Source: Peromyscus leucopus (lineage: Eukaryota > Chordata > Mammalia > Rodentia > Cricetidae). From it: DNA of 64,000 bases. A program made the position numbers and the translations under genes. Location of the stretch: assembly GCF_004664715.2 (NCBI RefSeq), contig NC_051083.1, forward strand, positions 118,594,413 to 118,658,412, written 5' to 3'. The notes under the pieces were generated by a model, which worked only from the letters and a program-made list of their open reading frames with translations, did not search any database and was not told where the DNA came from. Shown here in pieces: positions 1-11,250 of the stretch (position 1 is its first letter; each line of letters begins with the position of its first letter).

Positions 1-300
1 CTTGGTCCCTATGGAGGGACTGTTTGGGGAGGTTTAAGAGGTGTGAATTTATTGCAAGCGGTTTGAAAATGTAAAGACTAGCAACATTTCTAGTTGTGTC
101 TCTTTGCTTTGAGACTGCATTTGAAGAGGTAAGCTCTCAGCTTCCTGCTTCTGTTACCATACCTGCTGCTTGCTGCCTACCGTCCCTACCTGCCTTGATG
201 GACTCACTTATTTTTCTAGAACCATAAGAACAAATAAACACACTTCCTTAAGTTGCTCTCATCATGGTATTTTATCACAGCAACAGAGAAGTAAATAATA
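1..300 (+). repeat. muroid dispersed repeat, 3' portion
   Basis: The end of this block (AATAAA-like stretch, then a variant of 'tcatcatggtattttatcacagcaa') is a recurrent rodent motif. Related copies occur near 9,830-9,930, 17,640-18,020 and 42,110-42,305. The family name is not certain from sequence alone. It lies in the intron or flank downstream of the second CT55-like exon. Confidence 0.5.
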
Positions 301-332
301 CACCAAGAGACTCTGGGTGAAGTCAGGTATAC

Positions 333-517
333 CTTGATTGCTTTTTGGATATGAGTTGTTTCGTTTTCTTCCACGAGAGCAATGACTCTTGTCCCAGTGT
401 TCAGTGGGACTTTGACACACAACATGTCAGTATTGAAAAAGATAGATTCATTAATCCAGCCATAGTCGGTACACAGGGTGGTCACAATTCCTCTGACAGT
501 CTTCAACTTGGAGATAT
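333..517 (-). CDS. Ct55: CT55/MOV10L1-like gene, coding exon 2
   Basis: On the minus strand an acceptor (…gtcatag) is followed by 185 nt open in one frame, ending at a donor (AAG|GTATAC). The product contains KTVRGIVTTLCTDYGWINES and, later, VIALVEEN and KAIK. This matches the N-terminal repeat of MOV10L1 and its short X-linked relative CT55 (pattern K-T-V-x-G-V-V-T … D-Y-G-x-I-D … VVEE), as I recall those families. It enters in phase 1 and leaves in phase 0, and joins in frame to the exon at 1,358-1,439 through a split Asp codon. Later exons would lie left of the window. MOV10L1 is a germline piRNA helicase; CT55 is a testis protein that lacks the helicase. Without the 3' exons CT55 is favoured only by synteny with the Zfp75 genes. 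Confidence 0.68.
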
Positions 518-621
518 CTATGACACAGATAAACTAAGGTCACAATGGTTCATATCAAATGCAATCCGTCTCTACACAGAAGTCCTACTCTGAGCCCCTG
601 TGTAGATGTGAGCACATATCA

Positions 622-1142
622 TCACTTCTCTGACCATAACAACCATTCCTGGGCCCTAAGATTGTGACCACTGAATGTCACCTCCACGGCATCTGTGGGT
701 GGCCTGTCCCAGTAAGAGTACAAGTCCTGCTCAGGAAGCCTCTTTAAACTCCCATTATTGCTGGTATATGGCTGCCTCAGCAGCAGCAGCAAATGCATAA
801 CCAACGCTCTAATTTCTGACCAAGCATTAAAAGATATGTGCAGATGTAAGGACATGTTTCCAAATTGTCTTAATTCTTCATGAGCATAATGGGTAAGTAA
901 TGTTTTGGGAACTGACTCCAGTATCCTGCTGGGACAACCGGCCACCTTCCTTCGTGGTACCTCCTAATCCTGACTTTGCCTCCTGACTTCAGATACTTGT
1001 GTGCATGGGAAACAAGGTCAAATTCAGTCTCCAGTGAGATGTTCCCTTCTCTGGGGAATACACAAAGGCGTCTTGTAAGGGGAAAGGCAGAGACAGTACA
1101 TCCCGCAAACACTTGTGTCACGTGTTCTTTGAGTTGGTCCAA
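622..1142 (-). other. unrecognised overlapping ORFs in the CT55-like intron
   Basis: Two minus-strand frames (1,142-870 and 945-622) overlap by about 75 bp and give protein-like sequence, including FDLVSHAHKYLKSGG in the first and LYSYWDRPPTDAVEV in the second. The arrangement suggests one older coding sequence split by a frameshift, possibly a processed pseudogene in the first intron of the CT55-like gene. I do not recognise the family. No splice signals, poly(A) tail or target-site duplication were identified, so it could also be chance open frame. Confidence 0.3.
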
Positions 1143-1357
1143 ACACCCTCCTGCTTTGGCTCACCAAGGGAGCTTGGGGCACAGTTCAGTGTTGGCCTAA
1201 CTCTTGGGAACTCAGGGACACCCTTATGGTCAACAGCCACTCAGGATGGCGGCCGGTCCCTCCCGCCATCTGGGTCCCACAACACCTCATGATGGAGAGA
1301 GACCCTTTTCTGAGGAGTCTCCTTGAGTGAAGAATGAGGGGACTCCAAGAGGCATAC

Positions 1358-1439
1358 CTTCAGATTTTTCCTGTGGTGTTTTTTCAGACTCTGTCTTCCA
1401 CTGAAAGATAGCTGAAATTCGTTGCCAAAGTCTCTGCAT
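1358..1439 (-). CDS. Ct55: CT55/MOV10L1-like gene, coding exon 1
   Basis: The minus strand begins with ATG at 1,439-1,437 and reads MQRLWQRISAIFQWKT… for 27 codons plus one base, then a consensus donor (GAAG|GTATGCC). Human CT55 and MOV10L1 also start with a short hydrophobic segment of the type M-x-x-L-x(5)-A-F-x-x-R-T-x-D, ending just before the KTVRG block. The phase-1 end fits the phase-1 start of the exon at 333-517, so the two give 89 continuous residues. A longer reading frame in another phase (1,241-1,630) covers the same DNA and looks like a shadow. CCAAT boxes lie about 230-320 bp upstream. The gene is cut by the window edge. Confidence 0.62.
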
Positions 1440-1654
1440 ACTGGTGTCACCACCAGCCTGGGCAATGCCGAGGCTTGCGAATGAATCACTGAGCCTGATG
1501 TTATGAATCTCAGGATCTGGCCCCACTTATCTTCTCCAGCCTCTGTGAGATGGTAGTGACCAGCTAAAGGGCAGCCCTCTGAAATGGGCAGGGACAGGGA
1601 ACCACCCTGGCTTCTGGCAGCTCCCTTCAAGCTCCCAGGGAGAGTCCACCTCTT

Positions 1655-1800
1655 TCTACTGCCCAGCCAATGAGAGTCAATGGGATGTTTACATCACTGC
1701 CAATGAGAGCCACTGGGAGGAGACTTTGGGCTCCGCCCACCCATTGTGAGTGCACCAATAAGAGGGTCCCTGGAAAAATCTGCGCGTAGGTGTGCCCTTG
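1655..1800 (-). promoter_or_regulatory. CCAAT/GC-box promoter of the CT55-like gene
   Basis: Three CCAAT boxes are at about 1,667, 1,700 and 1,755 on the plus strand, reading ATTGG on the gene strand. A GC-box-like CTCCGCCC lies at 1,731-1,738. The cluster sits 230-320 bp upstream of the exon 1 ATG on the minus strand. NF-Y type promoters without a clear TATA box are common for germline genes. The start site is not visible, and activity toward the plus strand is also possible. Confidence 0.5.
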
Positions 1801-1968
1801 GGGGTACTCAGTTTGGATGTAAAAGGGTCTCTTTCCTACGTTTTCGATAGAGCCAGGGTTTTGTCTTAGGAGGTGTGACAGAAGCCTGTGTGCCTGCTCT
1901 GACCCCCAAAATTATGCTTGGCGATAAACATAAGCACTATCCACATTGTGGCATTGTTTGAATCTGGG

Positions 1969-1973
<5 letters not shown>

Positions 1974-2029
<56 letters not shown>
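1974..2029. repeat. (TG)n microsatellite
   Basis: About 28 uninterrupted TG dinucleotides. Confidence 0.97.
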
Positions 2030-2030
<1 letters not shown>

Positions 2031-3085
2031 GGTCTTCTGTAATTTAAAATTTTGAGGATAGTGAAGCCTTATCTAATTATTCTCTATCAATAAAAATTGG
2101 GAGTCAGACATTGGGGTAAGAACTTAAAAGAGCAGAAAAACAGGGGAGCCACCACCAGTCACCCCCTACCTGTTTTGTTCCTTCCTCTAAAAGGGTCGAG
2201 TTCCTGTCTCAGCCCTGCCTTACTACTTACTGTCTCCTGTCTACAGTCCTCCAAACTTCTATGGATAATTTTGGTCAGCTAGTGTCTATCTCTGCCCTCT
2301 GACTCTAAGCAAGCTTTATTTGTCAGAACACAATCAAAATATCACACATTTCCCCCTTTTGTTTAAATAAAAATAGAAGTTTTTAACTAACATAGTAAAA
2401 CTATATATAATAAGTACAATAACTATATACAATATATACAGGCAATAACTACATTAACAATGTCTAGTCCATTTGCTATCTTGGTAAGCTTAAAGTGTTG
2501 TACCTAAATCATTTTCTATCCTAACTTGTATTACCAACCCAAAACTATCTTTTTATGTCTCTCAACCTTATACACTTTACACCCCTTTTATGAGTTTCTT
2601 TTCTGAAATTTGTAACAAGGAAAGCTATAACTATAACTATCTAGTCTTCAACTCCATCAGAGACCTGAGAAGGATATAATATTACCTGAGTAAACAGGAA
2701 CTACAGAGCAAACAACTCCCAAAACTAAGGAATGACAGAAACAGCTGGCTGCTTAGACAGTCACTCAAGGTTCCTCTGCAATTTTGGGGGATCCATCTTC
2801 GGCCTAAAGGCCTAGAATATCTGACAGATTTTTCTGTGAAGCAGGAATTTTGAAGGACTGTCCTGCCTTGTCTTGGCAAACTTCAGCAGCCATTTTCTTT
2901 TGTGTCCTATCTGTCAAATTTGGACAGTATATGTCAGCAGTTGAGGCAAGGGCAGTTTCTTGCCCAGTGACTAACTTTTACCACAAAGAAAATAAACTCC
3001 ATATGGTGTTTCTTTGATGCCCATCATTTTCTCTGAAGTAGACTGGTGCTGCTGGGCTCAGACATGTCTCATTGTCATAAAAAAC
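2030..3085 (-). mobile_element. endogenous retrovirus fragment, non-coding 3' portion
   Basis: Read on the minus strand, 3,085-2,290 resembles the 3' non-coding part of the provirus at 26-31 kb. It shares a block around 'acttcagagaaaat', a block resembling 'agccagctgtttctgtca' and the 'agttatagtt' motif. The segment nearer 2,040-2,290 carries AATAAA-like and LTR-like sequence. No coding frame is left. It is a diverged relative of the same class II family. Confidence 0.55.
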
Positions 3086-3089
3086 AAAA

Positions 3090-3235
3090 CCCCTCAGGCA
3101 GTGGTGTCACCTTTAATCCTAGTCCTTGGGAGGTGGAGGCACATGGATCTCTGTGAGTTCAAGGCCAGCCTGGGCTACAGAGTGAGTTGCAGTTAAGGCG
3201 CAAAGCTACACGGAGAAATTCTGTTTTGAACCCCC
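3090..3235 (+). repeat. B1 SINE
   Basis: Diverged B1 with the internal 'gttcaaggccagcctgggct' block and a C/A-rich tail. Confidence 0.85.
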
Positions 3236-3299
3236 CCCAAAAAAACCCCTCATGTTATTAAAGCATCTTGAATGCCATATTCTGTAGATCTCTGAAGTG

Positions 3300-3989
3300 T
3301 TTGAAGACTACTTGTCTATCTAAAATATATCTCTGTTTGACCTTGAAAACATACCTAATATGACTACAAGTTTGATTACAATAGTTGACTATTAATTAAC
3401 CTGCATTTCTTTATTATCCTAAAAAGACTGTAATAATAACTTTCAATTACTAGAAATTTATATTCATTGTTAAATGACCCGATGGCATTTTATTCAATGA
3501 GCAGGAATGGAGGGTGGGAATTGAGGATGGGGATAGGATTGGCTAATGGCTTAAGCTAGCATGGGCTATGAGCAGAGAAGCTGAAGAGAAGAATGGGTGA
3601 GAATCCCAGGAACAGGGCTTTGGTTGCCCAGGATGTGGAGGATATGTGCATCTGAGTCACATGCTGCTGAACCACTGAGGATGACATTAGAACGGACAAG
3701 GTTGTTTAGGATATACATTGGATTAAAATCCATTGCAGCTCATGTCATGTGGAGCAGTACTTAAGAAAGAGACGCGAATACAGGCTGTCTGCTGAGGCAT
3801 TAGGACTGAAGGAGGGGGCAGGGAGCAAGTAAGGGCTGGGATGCTTTACCTTGTGGTCCTTAGATTGACAGGGAAAAGAAATGGCTGGTGGTTAATTGTG
3901 TTGTTTTCAACAAAATGTACTTCTAAACTTCAGTAAAAATCAAAACGTACAGATAATCTGGGCTGCTGTAAAACCAATGCAATCAATGC

Positions 3990-4036
<47 letters not shown>

Positions 4037-4748
4037 TGGCAGTTAGTAGGAGAGTTCCTTGGTCTCCATTGGAAACCACGAGAAAGATTTTCTTGGTGAT
4101 TTGCTTTCCAGTTAAATATTTCCCTCTAAGGTCCAGGTGGAACTCTTTGATTCAGGTCGTCAACTTTAAGCCTGGATGGAGTCTCATGACTTCTGGAGCA
4201 TAGTAGCCTCCTGCCAGCATTCCTCTTGTATTCTGGAAATTCTAAAGCCAAAGCAGACAGCATTGGTCAGGGGTTCCTGGTGAAGTCACCCCAACCAAGG
4301 GGGAAACTGATGGAGAGACTTCCTGTGTCCAAAACAGCAGGCTGGGTGAACTCTGAGACAGTTTGTGGTGAAGTTTCCAAGTGCCCTCCCTCTTCCCTCT
4401 AGCATGCAATAGCAGAGCCCTGCTGGACCTTGTTCTCTGACCTGGTCAGATCGACATACGTGGAGGGACTGCTGCGTTCTCCACACGCAGGGCAATTACC
4501 AGACTCCGGCAGGAAGAAAGGGAGTCAGTAGCAGCCAGGGAGACGGGAGAGAAAGGTAGAGTTCATCAAGGAGGTCAGCGGTGCTACTTGAGAGTTTCCA
4601 CCCACCTTCTGAGAATTTATTTTCTATGAAACACATTAACAGCCACCATTTCCATCCCTTCCCTCAGCTTTTGATGTTGGAAGGGGAAAATGATGGGCAT
4701 ATGTCAGCACAGATCAAAGTGATGAGGCCATTTTCTGCTTCCTTCCAG
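3300..4748. other. intergenic/intronic DNA with an (AC)n repeat
   Basis: An (AC)n run lies at 3,991-4,034. The rest is AT-rich and shows no credible exon. Upstream exons of the zinc-finger gene at 4,749 were sought here (SCAN or KRAB signatures) and not found. Confidence 0.5.
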
Positions 4749-5944
4749 AGTTCCATTTAGCCAAAGAGTATGAAGATCTGGAACCTCCTGGTGAAGAGCC
4801 CCCAGAGCAGCTGCTGGCTGACACCAAGGAGCCTGAGGAAAACCAGAATCAACAGGAGATGCCAGGGACCTCCAATGAAGTACAGGAGCCTCTCAGCTCT
4901 GGAGCCCATACACAGGCTCCTCCCGATGAGAAGCCTTTCTCTAGTGAGCAGTTAGGGCTATGCTGTGCTCACCGGCAGCAATCTAACATTCACCTGGAAA
5001 TTCAAACAGGAAAGGTAGCACAACAGGGTCCTAGAGATGGGCCAGGGTCGTCCCGTGGGTCAGACCGCTATGGGCCAGGGCCCTTCTGTGGGTCAGACCG
5101 CTATGGGCCAGGGCCCTCCCGTGGGTCAGATCGCAGTGGGCCAGGGCCCTCCCACGGGTCAGACAGCTATGGGCCAGGGTCCTCCCGTGGGTCAGACAGC
5201 TATGGGCCAGGGTTCTCCCGTGGGTCAGACCGCTTTGGGCCAGGGCCCTCCCGTGGGTCAGATCGCTATGGGCCAGGGCCCTTCTGTGGGTCAGATCGCT
5301 ATGGGCCAGGGCCCTCCCGTGGGTCAGACAGCTATGGGCCAGGGCCCTCCCGTGGGTCAGACAGCTATGGGCCAGGGCCCTCCCGTGGGTCAGACCGCTA
5401 TGGGCAGCAGTTCGTTTACCAGAAGGATGTTCATGTGCATGCTCTGTCCAGCAATTCATTTACTCAGGCGGCAACAGTCAGTGAGCCAGAGGCAGACTAT
5501 TTTGACCAAGAAAGACGGCAATGTAGGCTATGTAAGAGGGAGTTTATGTATACCTTGGGCCTGATAGAACATGTGAGACCTCAGGTAGTTTCCAGATCTC
5601 ACCAGTGCCCCTTCTGTGGGAAAACCTTTAGAGGGCAGTCACATGTTATTGCACACCAAGTGAGACACACTGATGAGAGACCATTTCCATGCAATCACTG
5701 TCTGAAAAGCTATAAACACAAATCCAGCCTGCTGAGACACTTAAAGTTCCACACAAGGGAGAACCAAGCCAAGGCGAGCCAGGGTGCTCAGCGTGCCCCC
5801 CACAACGCAAGTAGATCACCACCTGCAAGCTTTACAGCACAACTCCCCAAGAATCTGTTCATGGAAATAGGACCAAAGAAAAGATGCTGCCTCCTAAGAG
5901 CCTTCCCCTGCACTGGGTTGTCTCAGAAGGACGGTGGTGTTTGA
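4749..5944 (+). CDS. terminal exon of a C2H2 zinc-finger gene with an 11-residue tandem repeat
   Basis: A strong acceptor (ttctgcttccttccag) precedes 4,749. From 4,751 the frame is open for 397 codons to TGA at 5,942, entering in phase 1, the usual phase for terminal exons downstream of SCAN or KRAB exons. Order: an acidic segment (residues 1-95); eleven copies of an 11-residue unit of type GPGPSRGSDRY (about 96-216); a linker; a first finger lacking its last His (CRLC…EHVRPQ, from about 254); two canonical fingers (CPFCGKTF… from about 285 and CNHCLKSY… from about 313); and a basic tail. The 5' exons are not identified. It is probably a SCAN-family transcription factor of the CT55-ZNF75D neighbourhood. 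I cannot name the orthologue. Confidence 0.72.
5038..5403 (+). repeat. 33-bp coding minisatellite (11 units)
   Basis: Eleven head-to-tail units of the type gggccagggccctcccgtgg followed by gtcagaccgctat. Unit length is a multiple of three, so copy-number change keeps the gene frame, and two further frames also stay open across the array. Variant units (FCGS, SHGS, GFSR) are interspersed, which indicates unequal exchange rather than recent expansion of one unit. Confidence 0.95.
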
Positions 5945-6262
5945 GCTTATTTCAGAGAGGAGCTTTGCTTTTAGCGAGATGCAAAGCCCGCCTTCCAAGG
6001 CTTACCAATACTAGGATAGTCCCCTACTCCCCACGGTCCTGCATGTGGTTTTCTGGGCCTAGTAAGATCTTGTTTTGCCTTTAATACGAATATTGTTTAT
6101 TCTCAAGCAGTACCCATTTCACAAATGCTGTGATAATGACATATAGATTATATACATTCTTCATACCTTAAATGGAAAAATATTGACATGCAAGCTTGTA
6201 GTGAAGTAAGTTGTTGATAGCTGTGAATGTCAAATTTTTCCTTCCTAGTGGAAATGATGGTC

Positions 6263-6555
6263 TCAGTTAGTTTTGTTTTGCTTTGGCTAGTAGTGAACTC
6301 CAGGCCTTGCACATGCAAAGCAAACACTCTTACCACTGAGCTCCATCTCTAGCTCAGGTAAGGTTTTGGTTTTCTTTACCAGTGATGGGGAGTGAATTTA
6401 GGGCCTTGAGCTTGCAAATCACACACTACCACTGAGCTCCATCTCTAGCTCAGGTAGTTTATTTTTTGTTTTTTTTTTCTTTACTGGTGCTGGGGAGTGA
6501 ATTTAGGACCTTGAGCTTGCAAATCACACACTACCACTGAGCTCCATTCTAGGTT
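6263..6555 (-). repeat. cluster of three ID SINEs
   Basis: Three successive minus-strand ID-like units each contain variants of 'ttgcaaatcacacactacc' followed by 'actgagctccatctctagct'. The second and third are nearly identical, suggesting local duplication. They lie downstream of the zinc-finger exon, before a possible poly(A) signal (AATAAA near 6,736). Confidence 0.75.
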
Positions 6556-6899
6556 AGTCAGGGTTTTGAATTCTTCAACTCTAACTGTGGTCATTCTCCA
6601 TTAATTTGAGGTTATAGTTTGTCCTGTATTCATGGTCTGTGACTACACTTTTTGTTGTATTTCCTCCTCTTTGGTCCAGGAACTGACCAATGCTAAGCCT
6701 TTGCTGATAAGTTTTTGTTAATACTGGAATTTGATTAATAAACAAGTTTCTCTTGCTGCTTTGTGTCGTTTTTGTTTTCTTGAAGATTTGTATCCTGTGG
6801 GTCAGAACAAAACCATGTGATGTGCCTTGAGGAGGGTGGTCTGGGACTCTGAGAGGATTTTCAGCTGTTAAATGCATGCCTGGTAGCTGGTGCCCTAGC

Positions 6900-8330
6900 A
6901 GGATAGTGCTGTTCCTTAGGTAAAATGCTCAAGGTTTGGTTCTCCTATACGCCTGAGAACCAATATTTTTTTTCGATATCACAGAGCAGATTTTTAACAT
7001 GTGATTAGCTTTTAAGCTAGCAGTAAACCCCAAAGGCTCAATTTTGGACCTAGGAGGAGCCTGTCCTCTAAAGCTAGTCAAATAATGCCCAGCCTCAGGA
7101 GCCCATCCTTGCCTTTCATTCCCAATGTGGAGGGACCTGTGGTATTTTCTAAGGAGTTTGCAGTCGGAGCCTCCGGAGTTAGCAGGGCATGCTGCTCAGC
7201 TTACCCAGTTGTTCATCTGGAACAAGGGAAAGGTGGGAAATCAGTGCCCTGATGGCTCAAAACAAGTCTAGAACATTGTTGCATTCTGCCCCCTAGTGTC
7301 CGCAGTCCCTGCTGCGTTCCGAAGGGAAAGGCATTCATTCCTCCAGGAAGCTCCAGGCAGTTGAGTTGCATTCCTCTGTTTGCTGTCAGACCTAAGCCCG
7401 GGGCCTGCACTGGCTATTCTTAAGTAGAAGCAGGCTCACACTCCAGGCCCCACTTCCTGCTTCCTTCTAAGTTCTCTGCAACAATGAGACTCTCTTCAGC
7501 TTTGATGCTGAGAGGTGTCAGCCCCATTTCTCACATGCTATCCTGTCCAACGGGCAGTTACAAGAATTTCCTTCTTGCATCTGGTTTTTTACCAATTGTG
7601 TGGTCAGAGAGAACACCTCAGATGTCTAGCCTGGGCTAGGTTCACATGGATAAGGACAGGGAACATTAAGATGTGGCAAACGTATGAATATGTGTTCAAT
7701 GTTTGTCTTTAATTGATGTCGAATGCTGAACACAAGAACCGTGATTGGTGAGGTGACTTCAAAGATTAAAATACGAGGTCCATCAAGAAAGCCAAGGGCT
7801 GCCTGCTGGCCCTGAGAATACCCTGAATCTAACCAGGACTGGTCTTTATAGAATGTGTTCCTCCATGTCTTTCCCGCTATGACTCCATCCTAAGAAGTGA
7901 GGTGTGGCGACAGGAGGCAAAGAAAGACAAGAGGTTCTCCCGTGTGAGGTGGATGAGAGCTGCTCAGTGGCCATGTTTTGGGATGCTCGTCTACCCTGTG
8001 ACTTCAGGATTTTAGCATCACCTGTGAAGCAAAGAAGCCTTCGCAGTACACAAGGCAGGAAGAGGGAAGGGTGGCTGTGTCTCCGTCTTCAGGGTTTACA
8101 TTGTAAAGCTGAAACACGCTGTAACAACCCATGTCTTCCTGACAGTTATCAAATTAGTGTCCATGGAATCTGTCAGTTTCTTTCCTGGGATAGTTTTAGA
8201 CATGGGTGGAAATGCTTTTCTCTCAGCCTGTGTGTGCTGGTAAGTTTTGCCAACATGACACAAAGCTAGAGTCTCCTGGGAAAAGGGACCCTCAAATGAG
8301 GAACTGCCTCTACCAGACAGGGCTGTAAGC
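6900..8330. other. sequence without recognised genes
   Basis: Short frames only and no recognised domain or splice-flanked exon. I see no confident repeat in most of it. Confidence 0.4.
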
Positions 8331-8344
8331 ATGTCTGTTGAGAA

Positions 8345-9140
8345 TTTTCTTTTTTCTAATTTATTGTCTTTAAGATTTTTCATACAGTATAGTTTGAACA
8401 TATTCTTTCCCCTCAACCTGCCAACCTGTCCAACTCACGGTCTTTGTCTCTAAATAAAAGAGAACCAAAATCAAAAGAAATAAGCATAAACCCAAAATGA
8501 CAAAAACAAAACAAAAGCACACAAAAATCATGGAGTCCCTTTTGAATTGCCCCATTACTTCTGAGTGTGGACCTGCCCTTGAGTAGGGTTGGTGTATTCA
8601 GTGCCATTCTACTGGAGAAAACTGATTTTCCCTTTCCTAACATGTATCAGTCGAAATAGCTTCTTGCTTAGAAGTGGGACTTTGTGTCTGTTTTCCCCTC
8701 CATGCTGGGGTTTGTTTGGTATGAACTTGTGCGTGTCTTCTGCATGATGTCACAGTCTCTGTGAGTCCAAATGTGTGTCAGCTTTGTTGTGTCCGGAAGA
8801 TGCTGTTTTCTTGGAGTCATCCATCCCTTCCGGTCATTATAGTCTTTCTGTCTCATCTTTTGCACAGATCACTGAACCTTGAGGGGAGGGGTTTGATAAA
8901 GATGTCTGATTTAATACTGAATGCTCCAAGCTCTCTCTGTCTCTTCCCATGGTCCAGTTCTGGCTCTCTGTGCTAATTATCACCTATTGAAAGAAGAATC
9001 ATCTCTGATGAAGACTGAGCAACACACTATGGGTAGAGCAATTAGGAGTCACTAGAAGACATTTTATTGCCATGTTCATTTAGCAGAATTACAATAGTAG
9101 AGTTTCTCCCAGGATTCATGTCATATCTGGTCTCAGATGC
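8345..9140. mobile_element. L1-derived fragment
   Basis: The block starting 'aagatttttcatacagtata' and ending 'attacaatagtagagtttct' matches a common muroid L1 (Lx-type) non-coding segment as I remember it. A related segment recurs at 10,945-11,200. Polarity was not determined. Confidence 0.5.
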
Positions 9141-9339
9141 TGGGCCTGAGACCTCTCTCCATTAAATCCTTCTATTACTAGTTTCTAATTTATTCCTTTA
9201 TAGCATTATGTTCTATTTCCTCTTCCTTGAAACATCTCCTCCTCCCCTAATCCCTGTGGTTATTCTAAATGAAACACACATATATTAAGCAAAAAGCTAA
9301 CTCCATGCATGAGAGAAAGCATGCAATGATTGTCTTTCT

Positions 9340-9935
9340 GGGTCTGGTTTACCTGTTGGACATTTTCCTGATTAATAGTTAATGGGAGAGGGCCCAGTAC
9401 ACTGTGAGTAGTGCTGTCCCTGAGCAGGTGGTCCTAGGGTATATGAGAAAGCAAGCTGAGGGTAGGGTTTGAGAGATGGCTCAGTGGTTAAAGCAGAAGA
9501 CCAGCCTTTGCATCCCAGAAGTCAGGTGGCAGCGCAGAACCACATGTGGCTCCAGTATCAGGGGATCGACTGCCCTCTTCTGGCCTCTGCAGACACTGTG
9601 TGAACATGGTGCACAGACATACATGCAAGCAAAACATTCATATGTATATATATATGTTTATATATATACATATATATATAAACATTCATATATATAAACA
9701 AACATTCATATATATATGTATGTGTGTGTGTGTGTGTGTTAAAATAAGTTTTTTAAATTCTTAAGAAAAAAGGCTGAGAAAGCAGTGGAGACCAAGCCAG
9801 TAAACAGCTTTTCTCCACTGTTCCTGTCTCTGCTCTTGCTTGAGTTCTTGCCCTGATAAGATGAGCCTTCTGCACCCTAAATTGTTTTTGGTTATGGTGC
9901 TCATCACAGCAGTAGAAAGCAAACCAGGTCACAAC
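9340..9935 (+). repeat. dispersed rodent repeat interrupted by a B2 SINE
   Basis: The outer repeat (9,340-9,462 and about 9,770-9,935) is the same family as 17,640-18,020. A B2 SINE (about 9,463-9,650, starting near 'gagagatggctcagtggtta') with a TA/TG tail to about 9,740 splits it. Confidence 0.7.
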
Positions 9936-10204
9936 AGCATGCAGAAAAGTGTCGTCACAAAGACAGCCCCATCCCAAGGATACTATGGTACAATCTTCAC
10001 AAAACAGACTCTGGACCCGTCCTCAGATAGGGGTGTCTGACTGGATTATCTGGGTTAACCCCATGTTATCACAGGAGACAAGAGGAAGAAAGATCAGAGT
10101 CAGAAGCTGATTTTAGGCTGATGCCAACGCCAGGCTTGGAGCCACACAGCACAGGTGCCCCTGAAAGCTGAAAAGAACAACAAAAATGGGTTCCCTCTTG
10201 AAGT

Positions 10205-10411
10205 TCCAGAACAGGGGTTCTCAGCTTTCCCCAAAGCTGTGGCCCTTTAGTACTTCCTCATGCCGTGGTGATCCCCCAAACATAAAATTATTTTCATTCT
10301 CTTCAGAGCTGTCATTTTCTAGTGTTATGAACCGTAATGTAAGTGTGTCCGTGTTTTCCGACGCTCTTAGGTGACTCCTGTGAAAGGGTCACTCGACTGA
10401 GAACCACTGGT
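10205..10411. mobile_element. non-autonomous hAT-like DNA element (URR1-like)
   Basis: A 0.2-kb element with inverted ends (ggttctcag … ctgagaacc) and the internal 'aaacataaaattattttc' motif typical of URR1 elements in rodents. It has no coding capacity. Confidence 0.6.
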
Positions 10412-10944
10412 CCACAAGCTGGTAAACCTAGCCAGCACCTTGATTTTATACGCTGCCTTCCAGAACTGTACTCAAATAGATGTGCCCTATTTTAGGCGCC
10501 TAAGCATGTGATCCTCTGTAACAACAGTATCTGGAAACTGAGGGACCCAAGGGGAGGTGGAACCCATTTTTCCTGTCCTGGATTCTTAGCAGGCTTAAGA
10601 CAGCTGCTAAATAAGTAGATCAGAAAGGTGGGTGAATTCCTACCTGAAGTCTTTGAAGACAACAGGGATTCCATTTTGCATGGAGAATGGGGGATGATCT
10701 GTACTCCATTGAAAGAGTCTGTATCTTTATTAATTTGATGCCTGCCTGTCTGTCTGAGTGTGCTTTGTGATTCAGTCTGTCCTGTGTTTCTTAATTACTG
10801 GCTCTAGGGTTCTTATCTGACTTGCAAAATGAAACTCATCTCAGTTTGAAAACCTTTCATATTTGGTTTTCCGTGTGTTTATAATTGGATTTAAAAAAAA
10901 TCACTTTCTGAATCCTTTGTACCCCCAATAAGACCAACATTTCT

Positions 10945-11250
10945 GGGATGAGTTTTTTAATTGAAAATAAGATTTTTAGATACAATATATTCTAAATACA
11001 GTTCCCCCTAACTCTTCCCAGATCCTCCCTACTTCTCCACGCATCCAAATCCACATCCTTTCTTTCTCCCTCTTATTAGAATATACATAGCCATCGAAAT
11101 AATAATAATGATAAAAATAATAACGACAATAATGATAAAATAAAAACAAATGACCCAGAATAGGACAAAGCAAACAGAAGAAGAAGAGTCAGAGAAAAAG
11201 CATGAGAAACACACACAGACACAGAGACACACATGTTCACACACATCGGA
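10945..11250. mobile_element. L1-derived fragment at the outer limit of the visible left arm
   Basis: Same L1 segment type as 8,345-9,140. Homology to the right arm runs through this block: the right arm ends at the window edge in its reverse complement. The true outer boundary of the inverted repeat therefore cannot be placed. Confidence 0.5.

Noticed and set aside
5031..5459. Minus-strand and +1 frames over the 33-bp repeat
   Set aside because: Period divisible by three keeps them open; the spliced plus-strand frame has acceptor, fingers and stop, so it is the real one.
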